Assembly: GCF_004765605.1 (NCBI RefSeq)
Contig: NZ_SRLC01000001.1
Span: forward strand, 1-64,000
DNA length: 64,000 nt
Source of the DNA: Hymenobacter aquaticus
GTDB taxonomy: Bacteria; Bacteroidota; Bacteroidia; Cytophagales; Hymenobacteraceae
Reading direction: 5' to 3'
Below, piece after piece: positions 41,940 to 49,668 of this stretch. Below the pieces are notes generated by a model, which did not search any database, had not been told where the DNA came from, and saw nothing but the letters and a program-made list of their open reading frames with translations. Position numbers and translations under genes: made by a program. Every line of letters begins with the position of its first letter. The stretch's first letter is position 1.

Positions 41940-43121
41940 ATGCCCTTTTCCAGTTCTGTCGATTCCGATGCCGCGCCCTTGCCCTTTGCCGAGCTGCTGG
42001 TGCTGGAGCTGGCCAGCGTGCTGGCCGGCCCCCAGGTCGGGCAGTTTTTTGCCGAGCTGGGCGCCACGGTGCTCAAGGTGGAAGCCCCGGCCGGCGACGT
42101 GACCCGCACCTGGAAAACCAGCGCCGAACCGGCCGCCACCGACGTGTCGGCCTATTTCAGCTGCGCCAACTGGGGCAAGCAGTCCATCGTCGCGGACCTG
42201 ACCACGGCCGCGGGCCTGGCCCGGGTGCGGGAGCTGGCCGCCCGCGCCGACGTGGTCATTGCCAGCTACAAGCCCGGCGACGCGGAAAAGCTCGGTGTCG
42301 ACTACGACCAGCTGCGCACGTTGAACCCGCGGCTGATCTACGCCCACCTGACCGGCTACGGCCCCGAGTCGGCCCGGGCCGGCTACGACGCGGTGCTGCA
42401 GGCCGAAGCCGGGTTTATGTACCTGAATGCCCAGCCCGGCCAGGAACCGCAGAAAATGCCCGTCGCCCTGATTGACCTGCTGGCCGCCCACCAGCTCAAG
42501 GAAGGCCTGCTGACGGCTCTCTACCACCGGGCCTGCACCGGCCAGGGCAGCCTGCTGCGGGTGTCGCTGCTGGATAGCGCCTTGGCGTCGTTGGCCAACC
42601 AGGCCGCCACCTGGCTCGTGACCAGCCACGACCCCAAGCCCCTGGGCTCGGGCCACCCCAGCATTGTGCCCTACGGCACGGTGTACCGGGCCGGCAACGG
42701 CCGCAGCCTGGTGCTGGCCGTCGGGGCCGACCGGCAGTTTCGGCACCTCTGTGCCGCCCTGGAGCGGCCGGAGTGGGCAGCGGATGCGCGGTTCGGGACC
42801 AACGAGGCCCGGGTAGCGCACCGTGCCGCGCTGGAAACCCTGTTGCAGCAGCGCATCGGGGAAGTGGACGGCGATACGCTGCTGCGGGAGCTGGAGCAGC
42901 TGGGCGTGCCGGCCGGGGCGGTGCGCACGGTGGGGGAGGCTCTGACGCTGGAATCGGGGCGGCAGATGCTGCTGCCGGCGGCGGGCGGCGGCTTCGCGGG
43001 GCTGCGCACGGTGGCTTTCCGGAGCAGCGCCTGGCCGCTGGCGCCGACGTTGTCGCCTCCGCCGCATTTGGGCGAGCAGCCGGGCGACGGGGGCGTGGCG
43101 GGCAAGGAATTAGGCCGGTAG
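41940..43121 (+). CDS. CaiB/BaiF family CoA-transferase (class III)
   Basis: 393 residues from the ATG at 41940. Class III CoA-transferase marks are VLELASVLAGPQVGQFFAELGATVLKVE at the N-terminus, FSCANWGKQSIVADL, and RLIYAHLTGYGPESARAGYDAVLQAEAGFM, where the GYD Asp is the family catalytic carboxylate. VALIDLLAAHQLKEGLL and YRAGNGRSLVLAVG follow. Moves CoA between carboxylic acids; substrates unknown. Monocistronic between its -7 box and the hairpin at 43167-43202. Confidence 0.92.
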   Translation: MPFSSSVDSDAAPLPFAELLVLELASVLAGPQVGQFFAELGATVLKVEAPAGDVTRTWKTSAEPAATDVSAYFSCANWGKQSIVADLTTAAGLARVRELAARADVVIASYKPGDAEKLGVDYDQLRTLNPRLIYAHLTGYGPESARAGYDAVLQAEAGFMYLNAQPGQEPQKMPVALIDLLAAHQLKEGLLTALYHRACTGQGSLLRVSLLDSALASLANQAATWLVTSHDPKPLGSGHPSIVPYGTVYRAGNGRSLVLAVGADRQFRHLCAALERPEWAADARFGTNEARVAHRAALETLLQQRIGEVDGDTLLRELEQLGVPAGAVRTVGEALTLESGRQMLLPAAGGGFAGLRTVAFRSSAWPLAPTLSPPPHLGEQPGDGGVAGKELGR

Positions 43122-43123
43122 AT

Positions 43124-43144
43124 ACAACTATGAAACGTAGTTGT
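43124..43144. promoter_or_regulatory. ACAACTA-TGAAACG-TAGTTGT inverted repeat
   Basis: Perfect 7-base arms (43124-43130 and 43138-43144) around 7 bases, starting 2 bases after the CoA-transferase stop and about 130 bases before the next ATG. Dyad size suits a dimeric repressor, but no regulator gene is beside it. Confidence 0.35.
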
Positions 43145-43166
43145 TGCGTAGATAAAAGCGGCTAAG

Positions 43167-43202
43167 AACCCGTTTGCGCCTTGCACGCCAAGGTGGCGGG
43201 TT
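43167..43202 (+). terminator. Probable terminator of the CoA-transferase gene
   Basis: Outer stem AACCCG/CGGGTT and inner CCTTG/CAAGG with small bulges, then TTGCTTTATT. Placed 46 bases after the stop. Confidence 0.5.
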
Positions 43203-43272
43203 GCTTTATTGCAAGTGGTTTGCTCCGGACTTAGGCCAGGCAATCCGCTTTTACTCACCGATTTTCTTTGCC

Positions 43273-44136
43273 ATGCCCCACACGACCCCGCCCCCTGCAA
43301 CGCCTCCCGTCGAGAACCTGGTAGCCTCGGCTGAAACGGCGGCCCCGGCCCCCAACGCCACGCCGGCCACCGACAACCCCAACGCCGGCGCCACGGCTAC
43401 CAACAACCTGCCCACGGCCGCGCCCGGCTCGCCCACCGAAGCCCCCGCCGACCGCCTGGACCAGATTTTTGAGGGCCTGCAGCAGAAGTCCATTGCCAAG
43501 CAGGCCATTTTCCGCAACACCCGCGCCGCCTTCGATACGCTGCGCCTCGTGTCGCAGGAGCTGGTGGTGGAGCTCAGCCGCAAGATTACCCCCGTCGACT
43601 CGAACGTGCTGATTGAGTACCGGCCCGTCAACGACATGGAGTTTCACATCAAGTTCAGCGGCGACCTGCTCATCTTCGTGATGCACTCCAACATTGTCAC
43701 CTTCCCCGACGACTACGGCCCGATGCCCTCCAAATACGTGGAGGCAGACTTCCGGCGGCGGTTTTTCGGCCACATCATGGCCTACAACTTCATGGCCGAC
43801 AGCATCAAGTACCAGCGCATGAACGACCCGGGCTACCTGGTGGGCCGCCTGCTGATCAACATCGAAAACCACTACTTCTTGGAAGGCGTGCAGCAGCTGG
43901 AATTGCCCGACAACGACATGGCCGATAATCTGGTTACGCCCGACATGATGCGCCTGTTCGTGGAAAGCGCCATGATTGCGGCCGTCAACAACGACCTGGT
44001 GGCCCCGCCCATGCAGGATATCCAGAAAATCACCGTCAAGCAGAAAGTCGAAAACCAGCAGGTCAGCCGCGGTAGCAAGGTCGGCTTCAGCTTCTCCAGC
44101 GAGCAGCACCACAGCGTCGACGGACTTCTGTATTAA
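43273..44136 (+). CDS. Conserved protein of unknown function
   Basis: 287 residues from the ATG at 43273. The first 65 residues are a disordered Pro/Ala/Thr-rich stretch. The folded part starts near residue 67 (RLDQIFEGLQQKSIAKQ) and mixes helices and strands: NDMEFHIKFSGDLLIFVMHSN, RRRFFGHIMAYNFMADSIKYQ, and VGRLLINIENHYFLEGVQQLEL. No signal peptide, helix or catalytic motif. I do not recognise the family; the length and regular codon use support a real gene. Its TAA stop is the first triplet of the composite repeat element that follows. Confidence 0.75.
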   Translation: MPHTTPPPATPPVENLVASAETAAPAPNATPATDNPNAGATATNNLPTAAPGSPTEAPADRLDQIFEGLQQKSIAKQAIFRNTRAAFDTLRLVSQELVVELSRKITPVDSNVLIEYRPVNDMEFHIKFSGDLLIFVMHSNIVTFPDDYGPMPSKYVEADFRRRFFGHIMAYNFMADSIKYQRMNDPGYLVGRLLINIENHYFLEGVQQLELPDNDMADNLVTPDMMRLFVESAMIAAVNNDLVAPPMQDIQKITVKQKVENQQVSRGSKVGFSFSSEQHHSVDGLLY

Positions 44137-44398
44137 TGTGGGTAATGTGAGAAATGTGCTAATGTGGGGAATGTGCTGATGTGCTAATTCATCTGTCATT
44201 GCGAGGCCGAAGGCTGAAGCAACCCGTCCGCTGCGCAGCACGACCTGATCTTTTACATTAGCAGGCGCAGCACGTTTCAGAGGATGGATGGCCGCCGCTT
44301 GAGGCGCGAAATATCATTCTTCCGCGCAATGACACCGGAATTCATTTCACACATTCTCCACATCAGCACATTTCCCACATTAGCACCTGAGCACATTA
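44134..44398. repeat. Composite inverted-repeat element A, bounded by two stop codons
   Basis: Outer arms are degenerate tandem AATGTG units (44134-44190 and about 44340-44398), reverse complements of each other. Inside them GTCATTGCGAG (44195-44205) faces GCGCAATGAC (44324-44333). The left end is the TAA stop of the gene at 43273, the right end the TAA stop of trpS on the other strand; both read TAATGTG. Same outer units and boundary rule as element B at 54972-55417. Confidence 0.85.
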
Positions 44399-45373
44399 CC
44401 TTTTCCCGTAGCCTACTTTTTCGCGGACTTTGTTCAGGACTTCGCTGCCGTAGGCCTGGGCTTTGCGGGCGCCTTCGGCCAGGCGCTTGTCTATTTCGGG
44501 CAGGTTGTTGATGTAGAAGTTGAACTGCTCCCGCTCCTGGGCGAAATGGGTGCGGATAACCTCGTAGAGGGCCGTTTTGGCGTGGCCGTAGCCGTAGCCG
44601 CCGCGCAGGTAGTTCTGGCGCATTTCTTCCACCTCAGCCGGGGAAGCCAGCAACGAGAACAGCTTGAACGTGGTGTCGGTATCGGGGTTTTTGGGCTCCT
44701 CCAGCGGGGTGCTGTCCGAGATGATGCCGCGGATGGTTTTGAGCAGGGCCTTGTCGTCCTGGAAGATGTCGATGATGTTGCCGTAGCTCTTGCTCATCTT
44801 CTGCCCGTCGAGGCCGGGAATGGTCATCAGCTGCTCATCGACGCGGGCCTGGGGCAGCACGAAGGTTTCGCCGTAGCGGTTGTTGAAGGTGCTGGCAATG
44901 TCGCGGGCAATTTCCAGGTGCTGAATCTGGTCTTTGCCCACCGGTACGATGTCGGCGTCGTAGAGCAGAATGTCGGCCGCCATGAGCACGGGGTAGGTAA
45001 ACAAACCCGCATTCACGTCCGAGAGCCGGTCCGACTTGTCTTTGAACGAGTGGGCGTTGGCCAGCATCGGGTAGGGCGTGAAGCACGACAGATACCAGGT
45101 CAGCTCCGTCACCTGCGGCACGTCCGACTGGCGGTAGAACAGGTTTTTCTCCGTGTCGAAGCCGCAGGCCAGCCAGGCGGCGGCCACCGCGTAGGTGTTC
45201 TGGCGCAGCAGCTCGGCGTCGCGCACGGTGGTCAGGGAGTGCAGGTCGGCAATGAAGTAGAGCGACTCATTGGCCGCCGATTTCGACAGCTCGATGGCGG
45301 GCAGAATAGCGCCGAGCAGGTTGCCCAGGTGGGGCCGGCCGGTGCTCTGAATGCCGGTAAGAATGCGGGACAT
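44396..45373 (-). CDS. trpS: Tryptophanyl-tRNA synthetase
   Basis: 325 residues, normal length. HIGH motif as HLGN (15-18, in STGRPHLGNLLGAI) and KMSKS at 192-196 (GQKMSKSYGN). GKDQIQHLEIARDIA and DILLYDADIVPVGKD are characteristic of bacterial TrpRS. Charges tRNA-Trp in the cytosol. Begins 14 bases after the secreted unknown gene, so the two are probably one transcript. Its stop TAA forms the edge of composite element A. Confidence 0.96.
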   Translation of the reverse strand: MSRILTGIQSTGRPHLGNLLGAILPAIELSKSAANESLYFIADLHSLTTVRDAELLRQNTYAVAAAWLACGFDTEKNLFYRQSDVPQVTELTWYLSCFTPYPMLANAHSFKDKSDRLSDVNAGLFTYPVLMAADILLYDADIVPVGKDQIQHLEIARDIASTFNNRYGETFVLPQARVDEQLMTIPGLDGQKMSKSYGNIIDIFQDDKALLKTIRGIISDSTPLEEPKNPDTDTTFKLFSLLASPAEVEEMRQNYLRGGYGYGHAKTALYEVIRTHFAQEREQFNFYINNLPEIDKRLAEGARKAQAYGSEVLNKVREKVGYGKR

Positions 45374-45387
45374 TGGGGAAAGAAAAA

Positions 45388-46020
45388 TCAGTTGTTGGAA
45401 TCGTGGGGGGCCGTTACGGCGTACGGCTGCCCGGTATTCAGGGCGTGAACAATGCCGATGATGTTGTCTAAGGTGACAGTTTTTTCTTCGACGAGCTTCC
45501 TCAAATCGGGACGCTGAGTCAGGTAGGGCAGGATGGCGTCCCGAAACTTCGACCCGCCGCCCGTCAGGCGGTTGCCCGAAATATGCGTGACGGGCCGCTC
45601 ATTGGCGCGGCGCAGCAGAAAGACGCCGTATCGGACGGTACCGCTACCGGCACCCATCGTCATCGGGCGGTTCATGGATTCCTCGCAGCGCATCAGCATG
45701 ACGTCGCCACTGTCGAGCACCTGCACAAAAGCCTTGTCCGACAAGTCGCCGCCCAACCATAGTGAATATTCGAAGCTGCTGACACTAACGTACTTCTGCT
45801 GGCCCAGCCGAAATGAGGAGACATCGGAGGGCGAGAACTGGGCCGTTTGGCCCGCCGCATTTTTGGCTACCAGCTCGGTGGCGCCGCGCAGCTTGAGTTT
45901 GACCCCGGTATAAACCGTTGGGTCGCCACTGAGCACGTAGGAGCCCGGCTCAAAGGAATTGAACTGCGCCCGTACCAAGTGCGAAAAAAGCAGGAGGGCA
46001 AGCAGGAGGAAAAAGCGCAT
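45388..46020 (-). CDS. Secreted protein of unknown function
   Basis: 210 residues from the ATG at 46020; the open frame extends upstream without family support. A clear signal peptide, MRFFLLLALLLFSHLVRAQF, cleaved after RA. The mature part is beta-rich (GVKLKLRGATELVAKNAAGQ, SSFEYSLWLGGDLSDKAFVQ) and ends with a helical DLRKLVEEKTVTLDNIIGIV. Probably periplasmic or outer membrane. No known domain recognised. Upstream partner of trpS in a likely operon. Confidence 0.7.
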   Translation of the reverse strand: MRFFLLLALLLFSHLVRAQFNSFEPGSYVLSGDPTVYTGVKLKLRGATELVAKNAAGQTAQFSPSDVSSFRLGQQKYVSVSSFEYSLWLGGDLSDKAFVQVLDSGDVMLMRCEESMNRPMTMGAGSGTVRYGVFLLRRANERPVTHISGNRLTGGGSKFRDAILPYLTQRPDLRKLVEEKTVTLDNIIGIVHALNTGQPYAVTAPHDSNN

Positions 46021-46208
46021 CAGCAATACGGATAAGCAAATAAAGACAGTAGCTATTCGCGCCGCGAAAGACGCGTCTTGGGTCAGTGCGAGGCATAAGC
46101 GCAACGCCAGCAGCACACCCGTACGGCGGGCCGCCGCGAAGGTAAGCCAGTAAATCCGGACTTAGCTGTGCGCCGGACCGGGCCGGAGGCAAAAGCCGGC
46201 CAAGCGCC

Positions 46209-46955
46209 TTACACGCTGACGTCGGCGGCGGCTTCCTGCTGCAGCTCCACGGTTTCTTCCGGGCCCAGGTACCGGTCGATCAGGAAGTGGGCCAGGTAGA
46301 GCACGGGGGTGAGCAGAATGGCGGCGGCGAATTTGTACCAGTAGTTGGTGTTGGCCACGTCCAGCACCTGGTCGAAGCTCCAGTTGCCGAACACGTAAAA
46401 TGCCACGAACAACACCACGAAGCTGTCGACGAGCTGCGAGACGAGGGTCGAGCCAGTGGCGCGCAGCCACACGTAGCGGCCTTTGGTGGCGCGGCGCAGC
46501 ACCTGAAACACGGTGGCATCGAGCACCTGCCCGATGGCAAAGGCCGTGAGCGAGCCGGCAATGATGCCCAGGCCCTGCCGGAAAATCATCTGGTAGGCAA
46601 AGTCGATGTTGATGGGCTGGCCCTGGGGGTCCTGGCCGTTCACCTCGAGCCAGAAAGCCGCCGGGGGCAGCTTGGTAGTGGCGTAAATGACCAGGAAAGC
46701 AAACAGAATCAGGCCGGCCGTGAGGTAGCTCACCCGCAGCACGCCTTCCTTGCCGAAGTATTCGTTGATGATGTCCGTGGTGACGAATACCACCGGCCAG
46801 ATCAGCACGCCCGCCGTCAGGTTATCGGGGCGGCCAATGAGGGGCTCCAGCGAAAAGATCTTGACCCCGATAATTTCGGCCAGCAGGGCATTGACAATAA
46901 AAATGCCGCTCAGTACCAGGTAGAGCTGCGTTTTCTTGTGGGCGAAAGTATTCAA
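46209..46955 (-). CDS. Queuosine precursor transporter (YhhQ/VUT family)
   Basis: 248 residues from a TTG start. Six or so helices; the family core reads ALLAEIIGVKIFSLE, VFVTTDIINEYFGKEGVLRVSYLT, and SLTAFAIGQVLDATVFQVLRR ... STLVSQLVDSFVVLFVAFYV. Members import preQ0 or preQ1 for queuosine tRNA modification. No queuosine biosynthesis gene is in the window. A TACTTTTG box stands about 90 bases upstream, and the leader can fold into a long hairpin. Confidence 0.9.
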   Translation of the reverse strand: MNTFAHKKTQLYLVLSGIFIVNALLAEIIGVKIFSLEPLIGRPDNLTAGVLIWPVVFVTTDIINEYFGKEGVLRVSYLTAGLILFAFLVIYATTKLPPAAFWLEVNGQDPQGQPINIDFAYQMIFRQGLGIIAGSLTAFAIGQVLDATVFQVLRRATKGRYVWLRATGSTLVSQLVDSFVVLFVAFYVFGNWSFDQVLDVANTNYWYKFAAAILLTPVLYLAHFLIDRYLGPEETVELQQEAAADVSV

Positions 46956-46991
46956 AGGGCAGAAGTGTTAGGTTGGAGCCAGAGCGCCAAG

Positions 46992-47036
46992 CCAGATCGG
47001 GTGGTCGTGCCGCAGCCACTCAACCGCCCGATCCGG
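46992..47036 (-). promoter_or_regulatory. Structured leader of the queuosine transporter mRNA
   Basis: CCAGATCGGGTGGT (46992-47005) can pair with ACCGCCCGATCCGG (47023-47036) with small mismatches, giving a stable hairpin between the -7 box and the TTG start. It does not clearly match the short preQ1-I riboswitch pattern. Confidence 0.35.
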
Positions 47037-47045
47037 CCCGACGAC

Positions 47046-47053
47046 CAAAAGTA
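47046..47053 (-). promoter_or_regulatory. -7 box (TACTTTTG) for the queuosine transporter gene
   Basis: Perfect TAnnTTTG on the minus strand, about 90 bases before the TTG start at 46955 and just behind the rnz stop. Confidence 0.55.
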
Positions 47054-47058
47054 ACACC

Positions 47059-47976
47059 CTACTCCGGAATACTGATGGTTTTGCCCTCGGTAGCCAGCTC
47101 CACCGGCTCAAACACGGCCTGGGCTTCGCGCAGCAGCGGCTCCAGGTCGCGGTAGCGCGAGGAGAAGTGCCCGATCAGCAGGCGGCGGGCCTGGGCCTTG
47201 CTTGCAAACAGGCCCGCCTGCCGGGCCGTGGAGTGGTGGGTGGTAGCGGCCCGCTCGCGCATGTCGTCCAGAAAGGTGGCTTCGTGGTAGAGCAGGTCCA
47301 CGTCGTGCACCAGCTCGGCCAGGCTTTCGGTGTAGAGCGTATCCGAGCAGAAGGCGTAGCTGCGCGAGTGGTTGGGGGCGGTGGTAACGTCGGTGTTGCT
47401 GAGCAGCAGGGTGCCGGCGTCGTCTACCAGGTCTTCGCCCTGGGCCAGGCCGCTGAGCTGAGCGGGCGTGAGGCCTTCGGGCAGACGGCTTTTGTCGAGG
47501 TGGCGGCGCTTGGGCTTTTCCCGGAACAGGTAGCCGCAGCACGGAATGCGGTGCCGCATGGGCAGCGTATGCACCGTCAGCAGGCGGTCTTCATACACCA
47601 GGGCATGCTGGTCGGGGTCGACGGCGGTAAACTGCAAGTCGAACGACAGCTGGGTGTGGGAATAGCGAAACTGCGTGGTCAGAATCTCGTCGAGGCCGGC
47701 GGGGCCGAAGAGCTGCACCGGCTCGGTGCGGCCCTGCAGGTGCATGGTGCTCAAGAGCCCAAACAGCCCGAAGAAATGGTCGCCGTGCAGGTGGGAAATA
47801 AAAATGGTGTGCAGGCGCTGGTGCCGCACCTTGTATTCCACCAGGCGGCGCTGGGTGCCTTCGCCGCAGTCAATCAGGTACGACTGGTTGCCCACCGTGA
47901 GCACCTGCGCGGTGTGGTGCCGATTGAGGAAGGGCGTGGCCGAGGCACTCCCCAGGATTTTCAACTCAAACTCCAA
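47059..47976 (-). CDS. rnz: Ribonuclease Z
   Basis: 305 residues, typical of the short tRNase Z, from a TTG start. The metallo-beta-lactamase metal motif is SHLHGDHFFG (61-70); ILGSASATPFLNRHHTAQ and LIDCGEGTQ precede it, and LYHEATFLDD and TTHHSTARQAG carry further metal-site His/Asp. Removes the 3' trailer of tRNA precursors. It lies behind the STAS gene on the same strand, separated by an imperfect inverted repeat. Confidence 0.95.
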   Translation of the reverse strand: MEFELKILGSASATPFLNRHHTAQVLTVGNQSYLIDCGEGTQRRLVEYKVRHQRLHTIFISHLHGDHFFGLFGLLSTMHLQGRTEPVQLFGPAGLDEILTTQFRYSHTQLSFDLQFTAVDPDQHALVYEDRLLTVHTLPMRHRIPCCGYLFREKPKRRHLDKSRLPEGLTPAQLSGLAQGEDLVDDAGTLLLSNTDVTTAPNHSRSYAFCSDTLYTESLAELVHDVDLLYHEATFLDDMRERAATTHHSTARQAGLFASKAQARRLLIGHFSSRYRDLEPLLREAQAVFEPVELATEGKTISIPE

Positions 47977-48033
47977 AATTCGCTGGTAGCTAGTAGCGGT
48001 GGGCCGTTCGCTTTACAAGATGGAAAAAGAAAA

Positions 48034-48088
48034 AGCTGTTGACCGTTAGTCGCTAGTTCAGAAAACTAACAGCTAACCGCCAACAGCT
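48034..48088. repeat. Imperfect inverted repeat AGCTGTTG...CAACAGCT
   Basis: Arms of 24-25 bases (48034-48058 and 48065-48088) pair with four or five mismatches around a 6-base loop. It lies between the STAS gene stop and the rnz start on the transcribed minus strand. Confidence 0.6.
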
Positions 48089-48105
48089 CACAGCTTCTAG
48101 TTAAA

Positions 48106-48480
48106 CTATTCTTTGCTGGTCAGGTCCCGCTCGATGGCGTGCAGGAAGATCCGGTCAATGCCTTCTTCCACGGTGGGCAGAATGTGCAGCACCGACTCGA
48201 GCTTGGAGATGGTAATGAGCTTCATCACGTGGTCTTGCAGGCCGGTGAGCACCAGCAGGCCGCCGGTCGAGTTGCACAGACGGTTGGCAATCAGGATGGA
48301 GCTGAGGCCCGACGAGTCGGTGTACTTTACGTTGCCCAGATCCAGGATCAGGTTATTGATGCCTTCAGCATTCAGCTTCACGAATTCCGATTTCAGATCC
48401 GGAGCTACAGTGGTGTCGAGCTTCTTCTCGTCAATGGTGATAATCGTGTAAGTTTCCTTTTTATCAATCGAGTACTTCAT
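48106..48480 (-). CDS. STAS-domain anti-sigma-factor antagonist
   Basis: 124 residues, the length of single-domain SpoIIAA-like proteins. The key segment GNVKYTDSSGLSSILIANR carries the conserved Asp-Ser that is phosphorylated by partner kinases in the family. No kinase (RsbW-like) or phosphatase gene lies nearby, so the partner is encoded elsewhere. A near-consensus TACCTTCG lies at 48511-48518. Cytosolic regulator of a partner-switching system, or a structural STAS protein. Confidence 0.88.
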   Translation of the reverse strand: MKYSIDKKETYTIITIDEKKLDTTVAPDLKSEFVKLNAEGINNLILDLGNVKYTDSSGLSSILIANRLCNSTGGLLVLTGLQDHVMKLITISKLESVLHILPTVEEGIDRIFLHAIERDLTSKE

Positions 48481-48510
48481 GCCGTCGGTGGTTCGAGTTT
48501 AATAGAGTTG

Positions 48511-48518
48511 CGAAGGTA
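48511..48518 (-). promoter_or_regulatory. Near-consensus -7 box (TACCTTCG) for the STAS gene
   Basis: One mismatch to TAnnTTTG, 30 bases before the ATG on the minus strand. Confidence 0.4.
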
Positions 48519-48579
48519 AGAAAAAAATGTTCCAGTACGGAGCGTCCGCAGGGCACTCAAGGTAGGCAAAATATAGAAA

Positions 48580-49410
48580 TTATTTCAGGCGCCGGCCAGC
48601 TATTCCAAAGGTGAGCGTGGCCCAGGTACTTTGCCAATCGGCCGCTTTGTGGTCGGCCGCCGGCTCCATATACACCGAACTTACCATGTAGTTGCCCGGC
48701 GTGTTAAGGCGAAACAGCACCCGGCCGTTTTTGTTGGCGTGCAGCTGGCTTAGGCGCGTGGGCTGGCCGGGGGCGCGCTGCCACACCTGCACCAGCGCAG
48801 CCGGCAGGGGCTGGCCCCGGTACAGAATCAGGCAGGTGAGGGCGGCATCGGCGGGCAGGGAATACGGGTTTTGTTCGGGAACAATTTCCAGCGGCTGCCC
48901 GGTATGCCAGGCGTAGGCGGGCAGGGCGCCGGTGCTGCCCGAGCCCACCTGCACCAGCGTTTTGGCGCAGCGCCGGTAGGCCTCCCGGCCGGGCTTGTCG
49001 GCTTCGCCGCGCTGCTGGCGCAGGGCAGCAATTCGCTCTAAGCCATTCTCTTGCAGGTAGGCGTTGAACTTGGGCGCGTCCAGTTCCAGAAAAGCGTTGT
49101 TGGTACTGAAAGCCAGCAGGTGCACCCCGGGCTGGAGCAGCTCGACGCTGGTGCTTAGCGTGTCGGCGCGGGTAGCCAGGGCGGTTAAGTCGGTGGTGTC
49201 GGTGGGGGAGTAGTGCACAAAGCTGGTCAGGCGGCTGGACTTGCCCAGCCAACGGGTTCCGGTAAAATTTCCGCCCACAAAAACGTGCAGGTTGATTTTT
49301 TCGCCCGGCGTGACAAAAAAACGAGCCGGCAACAACCAAAATTCGTGGGCCCAGGCATTGCCCGTAAATAACAGCAGTGCCAGAGCCACCAATTGCAGGA
49401 CGCGTATCAC
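48580..49410 (-). CDS. DUF4198-type periplasmic protein
   Basis: 276 residues from a GTG. A signal peptide (about 1-21, LALLLFTGNAWA) is followed directly by HEFWLLPARFFVTPGEKINLHVFVGGNF, the DUF4198 opening seen in proteins next to nickel/cobalt systems or TonB receptors. The middle has ALTCLILYRGQPLPAALVQVWQ and GRVLFRLNTPGNYMVSSVYM, a transthyretin-like fold. Likely periplasmic, possibly metal-related. The N-terminal His may be a copper or metal ligand; this is inference. Confidence 0.75.
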   Translation of the reverse strand: MIRVLQLVALALLLFTGNAWAHEFWLLPARFFVTPGEKINLHVFVGGNFTGTRWLGKSSRLTSFVHYSPTDTTDLTALATRADTLSTSVELLQPGVHLLAFSTNNAFLELDAPKFNAYLQENGLERIAALRQQRGEADKPGREAYRRCAKTLVQVGSGSTGALPAYAWHTGQPLEIVPEQNPYSLPADAALTCLILYRGQPLPAALVQVWQRAPGQPTRLSQLHANKNGRVLFRLNTPGNYMVSSVYMEPAADHKAADWQSTWATLTFGIAGRRLK

Positions 49411-49668
49411 AGGCTAAAATGCAAAAGGGATAATTAAGAAATAATGAAGCCCTGATAATTGACGTAGGGGCTGGGCTATTCTAAAAATTAAGCAGGCTGC
49501 TTCCGGTAATTAATACGGAGTGCTAATTACGTACTAATCCGGGTAAGAAGTACTGGGGCCGCCGTGCTCAGCTCCGCAAAGTAAACCCCTACACTAACAT
49601 ACCAAAGCCTAGCTTCGAGAGAGGCCAGGCTTTGGGGAAAGAATCGACGGCCGCGCCCGGGCGCGGCG
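49411..49668. other. Intergenic stretch with a hairpin pair
   Basis: AT-richer stretch. Contains a 9-bp hairpin, CCAAAGCCT (49602-49610) with AGGCTTTGG (49627-49635), and the palindrome GCCGCGCCCGGGCGCGGC (49650-49667) directly behind the glycogen synthase stop. One or both probably end that leftward transcript. Confidence 0.55.

Noticed and set aside
46992..47036. preQ1 riboswitch upstream of the queuosine transporter
   Set aside because: The hairpin does not show the short loop and A-rich tail of preQ1-I, nor could a pseudoknot be drawn; kept only as a structured leader.
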